Made by a program: the position numbers and the translations under genes
Assembly (NCBI GenBank): GCA_032716605.1
Contig: CM064501.1
Span: 20,130,687-20,194,686 of the forward strand
DNA length: 64,000 bases
Reading direction: 5' to 3'
Source of the DNA: Paralithodes platypus
Taxonomy: Eukaryota; Arthropoda; Malacostraca; Decapoda; Lithodidae
In this document: positions 35,345 to 45,350 of the stretch, one piece after another
Numbering within the stretch: position 1 is the stretch's first letter
How the letters are laid out: each line of letters starts with the position of its first letter
The notes under the pieces: generated by a model
The model's database searches: none
What the model was told of the DNA's origin: nothing
Seen by the model: only the letters and a program-made list of their open reading frames with translations

Positions 35345-36121
35345 GTGGGTTACCGCGTATTATCACGTATATCTCCTTTTTTTATCCCTTTTAGGCTATG
35401 TAGAGTACGTATACATGTGTAGGCCACCCATATAACAATGAATATGCCTCATAGTGACCAAAAATTGCAATATATAAGGGAATTATCAAAGAATTTTTAG
35501 GCGGGAACGAAGATGGGTTGGAGGTTTGGCAGCAATTTATGAGATGAGAGTGTGGTTTGCGCTATAATATCACGTATATCTTGTACTTAGAGCACTGTCA
35601 TGCTATAATACAGACTTGTACGTATGTAGACGTGCCATATATCAATATATATACCGCATATAGACCAATTCATGCGATATTTACGCACATTATCAATGAT
35701 TTTCTATGCGTGAACCAAGGTGTGATTGAGTTGTGCTGGGAATGAAAGGGGGAGAGGGTGTGTTACGCCATAAATATCACTTATATCTTGTACTTCGAGC
35801 ACTGTCATGCTATAATACAGAATTGTACGTATATAGACGTGCCATATATCAATATATATACCGCATATAGACCAATTCATGCGATATTTACGCACATTAT
35901 CAATGAGTTTCTATGCGTGAACCAAGGTGTGATTGAGTTGTGCTGGGAATGAAAGGGGGAGAGGGTGTGTTACGCCATAAATATCACTTATATCTTGTAC
36001 TTAGAGCACTGTCATGCTATAATACAGACTTGTACGTATGTAGACGTGCCATATATCAATATATATACCGCATATAGACCAATTCATGCGATATTTACGC
36101 ACATTATCAATGAGTTTCTAG
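35345..36121. repeat. 207-bp tandem repeat, about 3.7 copies
   Basis: AGCACTGTCATGCTATAATA occurs at 35591, 35798 and 36005, giving a period of exactly 207 bp. The three copies are almost identical. A fourth, much more diverged copy (TTATCACGTATATCTC and GCGGGAACGAAGATGGG) lies upstream at about 35345-35550. The last copy stops abruptly at TGAGTTTCTA|GCAGACGG (36121). Confidence 0.9.
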
Positions 36122-37161
36122 CAGACGGAAGCCTAAAAGGGTGGGTGGGGATGGGTGGGAGGCAGGCAGGGAGTGAGTCGTGGAGAGAGTGAAGGCAGGG
36201 AGATCTAGCAGAAAACATATGCAGCTGTGTGATAATTGTGGAGGCGCCCCATGTGTATGGATGTCTTGGGATTTTGAACCTTATGTCTAGCAGTTGTCTG
36301 GTGTTCGTTGCCACCAAGAGGTCTACAATAACATGAGTCAGGAATGGAGAGAGAGAGAAAGTCAGACATGCGTATGTCGTACGTATAAATGGACTTCAGA
36401 ATTGCATTTTTATGCAAGCAGACATTGTATTTTAGACACATGTGAAGTACCACAGAAACATGTAGGCCATTGACTGTAAATAAAGTACTATATTATAGAC
36501 CAGCAATGAGGGTGGTCAGTAAACACAGGCAGATTGCCTTTTTTGATAGAGAGCTAAATATAGACTGGTGTCTCCTTACACTTGCGAAAGGGTAGATTGC
36601 CACCAGAGAAACTTATATTTATTTATTTCCAAGTAATATGCAATCTAAATGTATATTCGAGACCTACTGCAACTATTTGTATGACAGTCATGACTATGTA
36701 TAATCCAATATACGCGCGTAGGCGAGACATAAGAAAGATGGTTGAGCAATTTTCGACACCAACACAGTTATTATTCATTTTTATTTACAATATTATACAA
36801 TACAAATGTATTTGTGAAGAGTATTTTATGCATTATTGTATTTATACAAATTTTGTTCCCAGACAGAGCTGCTGTGGCTGGAGCATCAAGGAGCGGCAAG
36901 GGTCACCCCGTGACCGCTTGACCGTGTGATAATGAGTGGAGTCACACTGAGAGGAGCAATTTTGCTGAGTGTTTGGGCAATTTTTGACAGAATAAAGTTA
37001 TATAATTACTAATTTTTGACAGAGACAAACTTTTATAAACCTTTGCATGATATAATTGATAATCCCATCAATTTACAAACGTAAATTGGTGGGATAATTT
37101 TTTTTGTTTTGTATATTGTTATTTCGATTGTAGACACGAAGTTTTGAGTGATATTTGGTAT
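36122..37161. other. piggyBac non-coding interior, AT-rich
   Basis: No gene or terminal repeat recognised between the 207-bp repeat and the SINE. The 115-codon frame at 36582-36929 has no motif. Confidence 0.4.
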
Positions 37162-37286
37162 GAGCTCTTGTGGCATGGTTGGTAAGGTCGCGGACTGGAA
37201 AACTCAAAGTGTCGTAGGGTAGTGGGATCGAATCCAGGAGGGGGTTATGGGGATGGTTTTATACGGTTTAGAAAAAAAAAAAAAAA
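37162..37286 (+). mobile_element. tRNA-Ser-like SINE with A-tail
   Basis: TGGCATGGTTGGTAAGG matches an A box and D arm. GCGGACTGGAAAACTC is a serine-type anticodon arm with loop CTGGAAA. A long variable region follows, then the B box GGGATCGAATCC. The acceptor ends do not pair, and an unrelated ~35-bp body is followed by A15 (37272-37286). This is the structure of a tRNA-derived SINE and not a functional tRNA gene. Confidence 0.6.
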
Positions 37287-37299
37287 TTTTTTTTTTACA

Positions 37300-37378
37300 A
37301 GATCATGCCATTGTATTCAAACAATATGAAATATTCATAGAATATATCATATTGTAAGAATACAATGACATGACTTTT
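37300..37378. repeat. Imperfect hairpin between T/A runs
   Basis: CATGCCATTGTATTCAAACA and reversed CATGTCATTGTATTCTTACA form arms of about 30 bp around a short loop near 37336-37342. Poly-T/poly-A runs lie on both outer sides. It looks like a small foldback or MITE. Confidence 0.6.
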
Positions 37379-37689
37379 TTTTTTTTTTTATTGTTTTTTT
37401 TTATTATCTTAGTAGGTTTGACAGGATTTATTAAAACTTATTTATTTTTGTACAATTCATTTGAGGTAAGAAAATATTTACACATTACTTAGGCTATAAC
37501 AAACATATACAGTATATTGATATACTAAAAAAAGAAGGCATATTACATGTAAATCTTTGAAACTTATAAACTAAATAATGAAACCTACAATTATATAATG
37601 TAAAAGCTATATCACAGGGACATCTTTGGAACTTATACATTATATAATATATATGTTACATTATGAGGTAGCGTGATCAATTAGGTCAG

Positions 37690-37787
37690 GTAAGGTAGGG
37701 CGCGAGTCCAGGGCAGGGCAGGGCAGGGGGCGAGTCCAGGGCAGGGCACGGGGCGAGTCCAGGGCAGGGCAGGGAAGGGGGCGACAC
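37690..37787. repeat. GC-rich minisatellite (GGGCGAGTCCAGGGCAG units)
   Basis: Three to four units of GGCGAGTCCAGGGCAGGGCA lie directly downstream of the transposase stop codon (37788). Frames across it are Pro/Leu-rich artefacts. Confidence 0.85.
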
Positions 37788-39602
37788 TCAGTAGTTCTTG
37801 AAGGTGCGGTAGTCCCTGAAGCAGTCACCCAAGCAGAGTGCAACTTTGCACTCCGCGCACATTGAAGAGACTCTTTTGGTGACGTGGGGTTTTCTCACAC
37901 TGGAGCAGCAGACGTGGCACTGCACCTGCCTGTGACGAGTGCCAATCAGCTCGGTGTTGGTTGCGTAGTGTCTTTCGACACCCAGCTGGATTCTGTCAGG
38001 AACGTGATCCCCACGCCATGCCGTACGTCTGTGAGTGGTGGTGCCATACTTCTCCAGGAGTTGGTATGCCACGTTATACACGAACTCCCGGAATTTCAGC
38101 TTCTGGTTTGGGGACATCTCCCTCTTCACCAACCACAAGTTGTAGGCGTTGAGCATCGTGATGTCAACTAGGTGGAGGAAGAGCTTGTGATACCACTTCA
38201 CAGTCTTCCTCAGACACTCAACGCCTGATAGCTGACAGTCAGACTTGTCCACCATGCGCATGTTCTTGGTATAGTCCACTACCATGTCGGGCTTGTAGAT
38301 GGTCTTCCTGGTTTTGTAGTGGATTTTGCCAGAGTCCATCTGGGCACCTGTGTGGATGGTGGAAAACAGGTGGACGTCTCGTTTGTCCTTCCACTTCAGG
38401 GCTATCACTTTCCCACACTTTTCTAGCTGCTTGTATTTCTGCCCCTTTCGTCGCCTTCTTCGGACATGCCTCTCGCGGTGTTCCTGGGCCAGGTCGTCTT
38501 CAGAAGGTGTGTCACTGGAGGAGGCATCTGACAGAGGAATGACATTACCTGTGAACTTAGGCATAAACTTTCTTGTCTTTCTGACAGTCCCACATGACCC
38601 CGTTTGGTAGTCATGAAGAAACTGGCAGAGAGCAGGAGAAGTATACCAGTTGTCAGTGTAGATGATGTGGCCTTTGCCCAGGTAAGGTGCCAACATTTTC
38701 TTGACGATGGCACCTGACATGCCCATGGGGTCACCGGCAGCGGCTTTCGGTATGTCAATGTCAGTGCCTGTATACACGATCATGTCAAGCACTATTCCAG
38801 TTTCACAGTCACACAAAACGAAGAGCTTGATTCCGAACCTATGCCTTTTCAAGGGGATATACTGCTTGAAAACAAGACGTCCTTTGAAGAGCACGAGCGA
38901 CTCATCAATCACCAAATTGAGGAAGGGGTAAAAGTATTTCCTATACCTCTCCAACAACATGGTGAACACAACCCAAACTTTCCATATCCTGTCAATCCTG
39001 TTAGGGTTTTCGTTGTCTGCAAAGTGCAGCAACAAAAATCTGTCACGAGTCATGAACTTATTGAAAGTTGGGGTGGCGATGAGAGGGTCGTGCTTCCAGT
39101 AGTGTTGCAACACATGCTTCTTGCAAAGAGGCATGAGGAACAACAAGGCAAAGAACATCATGAATTCTTCCACAGTCGTATCCACCCAGCCTCGTATTCT
39201 CGCTTTTGGAGAAATGACGTCCAATCTGCCAAACACCCACCTGTAGTAGGCGTTTGTTTGGGCAACGATGTAAGTCATTACCTCAAAATCGAAAAAAGCG
39301 AGGAAGAAGTCGCTTTCGTTTGCGTGCTCGTCACAGGGCCAGTCGTCAGTTGTACCTGACGTCCCAGGATTGAACTGGGGCACGTCAGGTACAAAATTGA
39401 CCCCGTCAGACCACTCAAACGAAGGCATGCCAGGGATCGGAATGTCGTCTGCGTCTGCTTCTGCGTCTGAAATATCGCTTCCATGGTCGCGATACAACAC
39501 AGCATCATCATCACCCTCCTCTTCACTTGACAGACGCCCTTCCTCATTCTCGTCACCGACGTCGGACTCACTGCCACTGTCCACTCCCAAATCCCCCCAT
39601 CC
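37788..39602 (-). pseudogene. piggyBac transposase, catalytic and C-terminal domains
   Basis: A ~600-codon frame whose computed start at 39590 is a TTG; true coding sense continues upstream across a TAA at 39603-39605. Order: acidic N-terminus (SESDVGDENEEGRLSSEEEG), then the DDE_Tnp_1_7 (piggyBac) domain. Catalytic residues by position are D229 in NLVIDESLVLFKGR, D313 in IIYTDNWYTSPALC, and D448 (with D451) in NMRMVDKSDCQ. The C-terminus (about 553-595) has paired cysteines, CHVCCSSV...CAECKVALCLGDC, matching the cysteine-rich domain that binds terminal repeats in piggyBac. In the family this enzyme excises and inserts DNA precisely at TTAA. The catalytic part looks intact; the upstream stop and a frameshift near 39720 make this copy a pseudogene unless splicing avoids them. 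Confidence 0.93.
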
Positions 39603-39605
39603 TTA

Positions 39606-40489
39606 GTCCAGTGCTAGGGCGTCGTCGTCGAAACCCGGGCTGCCAATGCCCTGTGAATCACCATCAAACAGCAGGGCGGCATATTTGGATGGTGTCAGAG
39701 TTTTCGGGTCAGTGTAGCACGTACGGGAGTCTTATGGACAGGGACAGAAGGGCCGGCAGGGGCGGCGGCAGGGGCGGCAGTGGTGCGTGGTCTTGTGGCC
39801 CTGGAGGCAGGCAAGATGATGGTGGTGCCTGTCGCCCTTTTCCCTTTCTCTTTCCCTGTTCCTTGGGCAGGGGCGGCAGGGGCGGCAGGGGCAGCAGGGC
39901 CGGCAGGGCCAGCAGTCGCTTTCCCTCTCCCTTTCCCCTTCCCCTTCCCTTTTTCTTGGGCAGGGGCAGCAGGGGCGGCAGGGGCAGTAGGGGCGGCAGG
40001 GGCAGCAGGGGCGGCAGGGGCAGCAGGGGCGGCAGGGGCAGCCGGGCCAGGGGCGGCTGGTGGTGGTGGTGGTGGTGGTGGTAGGGTCACTGTGGCAGGC
40101 ATACGGGTTCTCTTCCCTACGCCCGTGCCTTTGATTTTGCCTGCCCCCGCAGGTTCTGCAGCCCTAGGGCGGCCTCCTGCGTCGCTGGTACTGGTGGCAG
40201 GGGTGGCAGGGGTGGCAGTGGTGGCAGTGGTGGTGGTAGTGGTTGTTGCAGTGGCCTGGGTCGTGGTGGCAGTGTCCCGAAACACCAATGACCTCTGTAC
40301 CTTTGCCGTGCTTGCACGTGTTTTCCGTGCTTTGGGTGCTGGTGTTTCGTCCTCCGAGCTGTAGGGCATGTCGTACTGGTAGCTAGGGTCTTTAGCAGCC
40401 ACCCTCTGCCTTCCACGGCGGCTGACACCACCAGAAGGAGGGCTGGTTGTGTCATCAGGGAGCGAGCGTGAGGGACGTGTGGGCTCCAT
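39606..40489 (-). pseudogene. piggyBac transposase N-terminal region, low-complexity and frameshifted
   Basis: The ATG at 40489 (minus) opens a frame reading MEPTRPSRSLPDDTTSPPSG, then a basic stretch, Thr-rich and Pro-Ala-rich runs (about 39850-40080) with Lys-Gly islands (EKGKGKGKGRGK), ending at 39695. From about 39720 the coding sense appears to move to another frame (TPSKYAALLFDGDSQG, then FDDDALALD) that runs into the catalytic frame across one TAA. The GC-rich alanine/proline repeats are unstable sequence and a likely place for the indel. A single long transposase with a disordered basic N-terminus is the simplest reading; an intron here is an alternative. Confidence 0.65.
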
Positions 40490-40699
40490 GACTAGTGCTT
40501 GGTTACTGGCGCGGTGGTGCTTGTACGAGTGCGGGGCGAGCGTGTGGCGGGGTGGTGTCGAGAGTTGACATGTAGTACTATACCCACACCAATTTTTAGC
40601 CGCCTGCCTATAAACGCGCGGTTTTGGTACGCGTTCAAAAGCTCTGCTCTTAAGAGTCTTCCCGCAGTCCGCCGGGGGAACTCTTAAGAGTCTTCCCGC

Positions 40700-41343
40700 A
40701 ACAACAATACTAATCGTCACTGTAGGCTAACCTATTCTAATCTATTCTAAGCCTAGGCTAACCTACTTACATTGATGACGACTGCAACCAAGCAAATTGA
40801 AGCATGCAGACCGCGTGCCCCCTGTGAGTTTACAAATGATCAAAGAAAAGGAAAATTACCCTGTTATATTACTCTACTTTACAATATTTACTTTACTAGG
40901 CTATATTAAATTTTAACAAATTACAAGAAAAAGAAAGAAAAAGAAAGAGAAAGAAGGATCATGACTCCTCTGAAGGAGGAACAGCCGCAGCCGTTGTCCT
41001 AGTCTTTAGATCTAGCCGATTGCGTCGACTGCTCCTCCTCGGCCTTGTCCTTCTCCTCAAGGAAGGCATGCGCTCTGTTCAGTAGCCTATCTAATACCTT
41101 CCGGCTCCCTGTCGCATCTAACCCAGGCTGAGGTCTGCCTGACAGTGTCCACCCTTGCCCCTGGTCTATAGAACTGCTTAACAAAAAAAAAGCAGGGCAC
41201 TGCACTGGACGGTCCAGCGGAAAATCCCGGACATATGCGCCCCTCAACATTTGCCCACTGGATCGCCCAGCTCTACACAAAGGCAGACAAGTCAGGCTTA
41301 ACACCCCCCCCAATTCTTATCAATATATAACAGATGGCCCAGT
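40700..41343 (-). other. 5' leader of BEL copy 2
   Basis: Collinear with 12927-13565 of copy 1. A 104-codon frame (40999-41313, minus) ends in LEEKDKAEEEQSTQSARSKD. Copy 1 has a TAA in the matching frame, so coding is not well supported. Confidence 0.75.
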
Positions 41344-41363
41344 ATCCTAGTCACACGGCACCA
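41344..41363 (-). other. Primer binding site of BEL copy 2
   Basis: Reversed TGGTGCCGTGTGACTAGGAT, one base different from copy 1, separated from the LTR by four bases. Confidence 0.8.
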
Positions 41364-41367
41364 ATTA

Positions 41368-42379
41368 TATCCTGAATATAATTCCTAGGGGGTAGAGGAG
41401 AAACGGATATAAAGTAAATAATTAGACCTGGGAAGATGAAATGGCCTAGGCTATAAATATGATACCGGGTCGGCGTTTGACTTACTTGTAAACATGTATG
41501 TGTAGGTTATCTGTGGTAGTCCCAGTAATATCTATGAAGTACTTCTAGTATTAAAGGAACTTAGCTGTGATGCAAAGAGTGTAGGTTAGGTGATGTTCAG
41601 TGAAGTTCTGTTGTTATGTGGCAGCAACTGGTGTTTGTTGTGAACGGGACGAAGTCTCTGTGTGAAGTGTACTGAGATACCCTTTTATCGTAACAATATA
41701 AATATCTTTAACACCTTACGAGCGGCCTATGCGGTTTATTTATGTGTACCGCACAGCGGGGTGTTTTTAGCCAAAATAGGGCTGTTTACGTGATCATTTT
41801 CATGCCTAAATAAGACCCAGAACGTAAAACAAGTACCTATCCCTGAAAGGGCATAAACAGAGCTTTCGAATGACACCATAACGATCCTTGTATGATGGAT
41901 AGTTTTCTTGCAATAACCGTGCAACGCGAGTGCAAAAAGCAGGTAATTCGGTACTTTCAGTACATAATTGAGTATGTAGCGAGTGAGAGAGGGAGGAGGG
42001 AGCTGAGATTTGTGTCAGTATGTTCGCCGCGGTGGTCTGGAGCAGTCATACGCTCGCTAGTCTCCTGCCACCACTTGTCTCTCTCTCTCAGCCACATTAC
42101 GTGTTGAAATTGCCACTCGAGTTATGTCGAGCGCCGCCACATAGTCCAGCTTTATTTAACTCGACTTATGTTGCTCGCCGCTAAATAAGGGTTAAGGGTT
42201 CTATATTGTCGCCCGTGATTAAATAATAAGGGAAAATAAACTAAGATATAATTGGTGCAACCACAGTAATATTTATCCACAAAGATAAATAAAGTAATGT
42301 GTATAAACAAAAATGAACCAGCTGTCGTGAACCCGGGAAATTCAAACTACGGTATATATACCAGCTAGGATTCACGACA
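41368..42379 (-). repeat. 5' LTR of BEL copy 2 (split by a MITE)
   Basis: About 524 bp of LTR plus the 488-bp MITE at 41708-42195. The reversed LTR end ACGACA at 42379 is followed by the GGTGG duplication. Confidence 0.95.
41708..42195 (-). mobile_element. 488-bp TTAA MITE family A, copy 5
   Basis: Opposite orientation to the other copies. TTAA at 41708-41711 and 42192-42195, 488 bp; the empty site is 28157-28160 in the element's other LTR. Sequence features place it with copies 1 and 2. Confidence 0.95.
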
Positions 42380-42384
42380 GGTGG

Positions 42385-42645
42385 TAAGGGTCTTGTGGGT
42401 AGGCAATTCAACTATTTTCACTTGGATATAATTATGAAGTTGGAAGTTGGGTACGATAAAAGATTTACAGCCGGTCTATCAGCGAGCGCGTAGGTGCTAT
42501 GCAGATCAGCTTGAATCGGCTTATCTCTCTCTGTTCCCCTTGCAGCAATCGCAGAGCGTTGATTGGCTGTTGAGTCTACATTCCCTAAAAAAAATCCCTC
42601 CCTGCTTGCCTCAAATCATCGCCGCTGATTGATCCATGCATTTTT
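42385..42645. other. Unassigned spacer
   Basis: Nothing recognised between BEL copy 2 and the R2 repeat. Confidence 0.4.
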
Positions 42646-42808
42646 TACAATAATAATAATAATAATAATTAAAGTTGCAAGCAAAGTTGTCCGGGGTTCG
42701 AGGGGTTTTGCAAGCAGGGTATTGTGTTGGATACAAAAGTTGTGTCACAGATATCAAAAGATCATTTAACTTATCGGGCATGGAGAAACTACAGAAGGAA
42801 CAGATTGT
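42646..42808 (+). repeat. Dispersed repeat R2, copy 3
   Basis: (AAT)n then TTAAAGTTGCAAGCAAAGTT through GGAACAGATTGTG, joined directly to GCAAACAAACAAGAGCGAG of the CR1-tail array. The identical junction occurs at 48985. Confidence 0.8.
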
Positions 42809-44765
42809 GCAAACAAACAAGAGCGAGAGAGGGAGAGATTGCCTATATAAGGGATCTGCCTCTATTCGTTTCGTAACAGAGTTGTAGATATGTGGAATAG
42901 GCTACCGAGTGATATAATGGGATCAAGAACAATAGAGCTACAACTTGAAATTAGATAGAACGAGATGGGTTGGGTGTGAAAGGGATCTGCCATGTGTAGG
43001 TCAATCGGCTCTCTGCAGACTCCCGTTTTCTTATTTTGTTTATGTTCTCATTTGTGAGAGTGAGAGAGTATGGCAAGAGAGAATAGGATGTCATAAACGT
43101 AAGGAAGATAGCGATAAATATGAATGAGAGAGAGAGAGAGCGCGGGATGGGTTGGGTGTGAAAGGGATCTGACATGTGTGGGCCAATCGGCTCTGCAGAC
43201 TCCGGTTTTCTTATGTTCTCATTTGTGAGAGAGAGAGAGAGAGAGAGAGAGACTAGGATGTCATAAATGTAAGGAAGACAGAGATAAATGAGAAAGAATT
43301 GTTATGAGATGGATTGGGTGTGAAAAAGATCTGTCTTGTGTGGGCCAATTGGCTCTCTACAGACTCCCATATTCCTATGTTCCTATTTCTTACAATTGTG
43401 TTTTGGTTGCAGGTATATGATAACATGGGTGTATAGTAAGTAGTGTAAATAACAGGTAACGTTTATGAGATGGGTTGGGTGTGAAAGGGATCTACCTTAT
43501 GTGGGCCACTTGGCTCTCTGCAGACTCCCATTTTCATCTTGGTTGCATGTGTGAGGGATCTGCCTCATTTGTACCGGTGTGCAAAACAAACAAGAGCGAG
43601 AAAGAGATTGGCTGTGTAAAGGATCTGCCTCTATTCGCTTGGTAAAAGAGTTGTAGATATGTGGAATAGGCTACCAAGTGCTATAGTGGGATCAATAACA
43701 ATAGAGCTTCAACATAAAATTTGATAGGACGAGATGGGGTGGGTGTGAAAGGGATCTGCCGTGTGTGGGCCAATCGGCTCTCTGCAGACTCCCATTTTCA
43801 TCTTGGTAGTATGTGTAAGGGATATGCCTCATTTGTACCAGTGTACAAATAAGAGAGAGAGAGAGAGAGATTGGCTGTGTAAGGGATCTGCCTCTCTCGT
43901 AACAGAGTCGTAGACTCGTAGATATGTGAAATAGGCTACCTAGTGCTATAGTGGGATCAAGAACAATAAAGAATTTCAAGATAAAATCAGATAGACATAT
44001 GGACGAAATGGGTTGGATGTGAAAGGGATCTGCCTTTTGTGGGCCACTTGTCTGCAGATTCCCATGTTCATCTTAGTTGCATGTGTAAGGGATCTGCTTC
44101 ATTTGTACCGATGTGCAAGCAAACGAGCGACAGAGAAACTGGGTGTGTAAGGGATCTGCCTCTATTCGTTTAGTAACAGAGTTGTAGATATGTGGAATAG
44201 GCTACCAAGTCCTATAGTGGGATCCCGAATGGGGTTGAAATAGGGGAGCTATCCCCTCGCCAAAGGCGGCTTTCTAGGGCCTTTCCTAGCTGATGCTGAG
44301 AGGATTGGGTTCTAGTCATATGGTGATGGGCTGGTCTATCAGAGTGAGAACTGAGCGATCTCTGCCATACCCATAGCTTACTCCGACTGTTCCTTTTACT
44401 TATGTATTTCCTAGATCTCAAGTGACGGCGTCTTTTCCGTGGATTGACCTCCCAATCTACCAAGATTGGAAGCCAAAGCGTCACATTTTTCCTTTGCCCC
44501 TCAACTTTCTCTTCCTAATTGCTGAGGGGCACAGGGCCCTGGGTGGGGCTTTGGTTTCCCGGGCGTTTCCGCACCCTCCTCAGCTCCCCGCCATGGAATG
44601 GCTTCGGTCACCCAGGCTTTATTGTGGTCGGCGGGGAGGGTTCTGTGGGGGCGCTCGGTTATGGCCTTGGCCTTGCTCGGGGCCTTGGAGCTGTTCGGCC
44701 AGGCAGCTTGGGGAACAACAACAACAACATAAAACTAGATAGGACAAGATGGGTTGGGTGTGAAA
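42809..44765 (+). repeat. CR1 LINE 3'-end array 2
   Basis: At least four units with GTTGTAGATATGTGGAATAG (about 42881, 43650, 43918, 44182) and many GTGAAAGGGATCTGCC phrases, all in plus orientation and separated by (GA)n. The last unit is interrupted at 44224-44712 and completes with AACATAAAACTAGATAGGAC. At 44768 the array joins repeat D sequence (GGCTGCCACGGGCGTGTCTG), exactly as at 55151. Confidence 0.85.
44224..44724. mobile_element. Unidentified insertion ending in (AAC)n
   Basis: About 500 bp lie between GTGGGATC and AACATAAAACTAG, which are adjacent in other array units. It ends in GGGGAACAACAACAACAAC, a simple-repeat 3' tail like that of some LINEs. The GC-rich right half (44520-44710) has open frames but no domain I recognise. 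Confidence 0.55.
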
Positions 44766-45350
44766 GGCTGCCACGGGCGTGTCTGGCCACCATTTACAAT
44801 AGCTCTACAGATGGGACCAAGAGAATCACCTCTACAGTACCGTACCTCACTTGAGGAGTGGAAATAATAGAAAAGGAATTAGGAGGAACAAAAGCATGGC
44901 CTGCAATATAGAAAAAGTCAAGAAGAGTGACTCAAAGAAAAACATTTATCATGCAGCCATGCAAGCCTTTTATATAAAGAGTATAATCTTAAAATATAGA
45001 GAATAACCTTGTACATGTGTAACCATGGGTATTAGGGTAAGTGTTTTTTATAGAATAATGATTGCCTTCACAATAAGGAAAAGAATGAAATTCCCATACT
45101 ACTATTCTGAGATAGGTCAAATTGAGTTCAAATTATCATCCAAATATAGCCTGACTGAAATTGAGGGAAGGTATGCAAGCACGGTTAATACCTTGCACTG
45201 GTTCAGCTTTTAGTGGGTAGAGAACAGTGTTGGCTATACTTTTCTATCGGACAAACCTGTCCCTATATACAGACCTATTTCATATGGACTTAATTATTTT
45301 AGAGTAAATTTAAGTAATTTGCTAAATTAACTAGACAAATACCCAATTGG
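44766..45350. other. Short D-repeat piece then unassigned AT-rich sequence
   Basis: 44768-44800 matches repeat D (GGCTGCCACGGGCGTGTCTG). The remainder has no recognisable feature; the 62-codon frame at 45025-45213 is unsupported. Confidence 0.45.

Larger units (their letters stand above)
35053..40699 (-). mobile_element. piggyBac element, about 5.6 kb, decayed
   Basis: Inserted in BEL copy 2 just upstream of gag. The left TTAA is 35049-35052; the uninterrupted site is 13566-13569 in copy 1. The left end is TTAACCTCTCCGCGGCGCAC. The right sub-terminal sequence (40648-40699) matches that of the element at 21286-21901, but the last ~14 bp plus the right TTAA are missing, as if a small deletion joined CTTCCCGC directly to AACAACAATAC. 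It contains a piggyBac transposase frame, a low-complexity N-terminal frame, a tandem repeat, a SINE and a hairpin. Its single-element status from 35053 to 37787 is inferred from the absence of other boundaries. Confidence 0.8.
27812..42379 (-). mobile_element. BEL/Pao LTR retrotransposon, copy 2 (minus strand, heavily nested)
   Basis: Bounded by LTRs at 27812-28344 (3' LTR) and 41368-42379 (5' LTR, containing a MITE). The 5-bp duplication GGTGG lies at 27807-27811 and 42380-42384. It is the same family as copy 1 and nearly collinear with it. Nested insertions are MITEs at 30476-30963, 31635-32122, 33650-34067 and 41708-42195, and a piggyBac element at 35053-40699. Removing them leaves about 7.0 kb. 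Most of these insertion sites can be read uninterrupted in copy 1. Confidence 0.95.

Noticed and set aside
37661..37843. Pro-Leu repeat peptide downstream of the transposase
   Set aside because: Translation of the GGGCGAGTCCAGGGCAG minisatellite.
39527..40364. Plus-strand Gly/Ala/Val-rich frames
   Set aside because: Antisense shadows of the GC-rich low-complexity part of the piggyBac transposase N-terminus.
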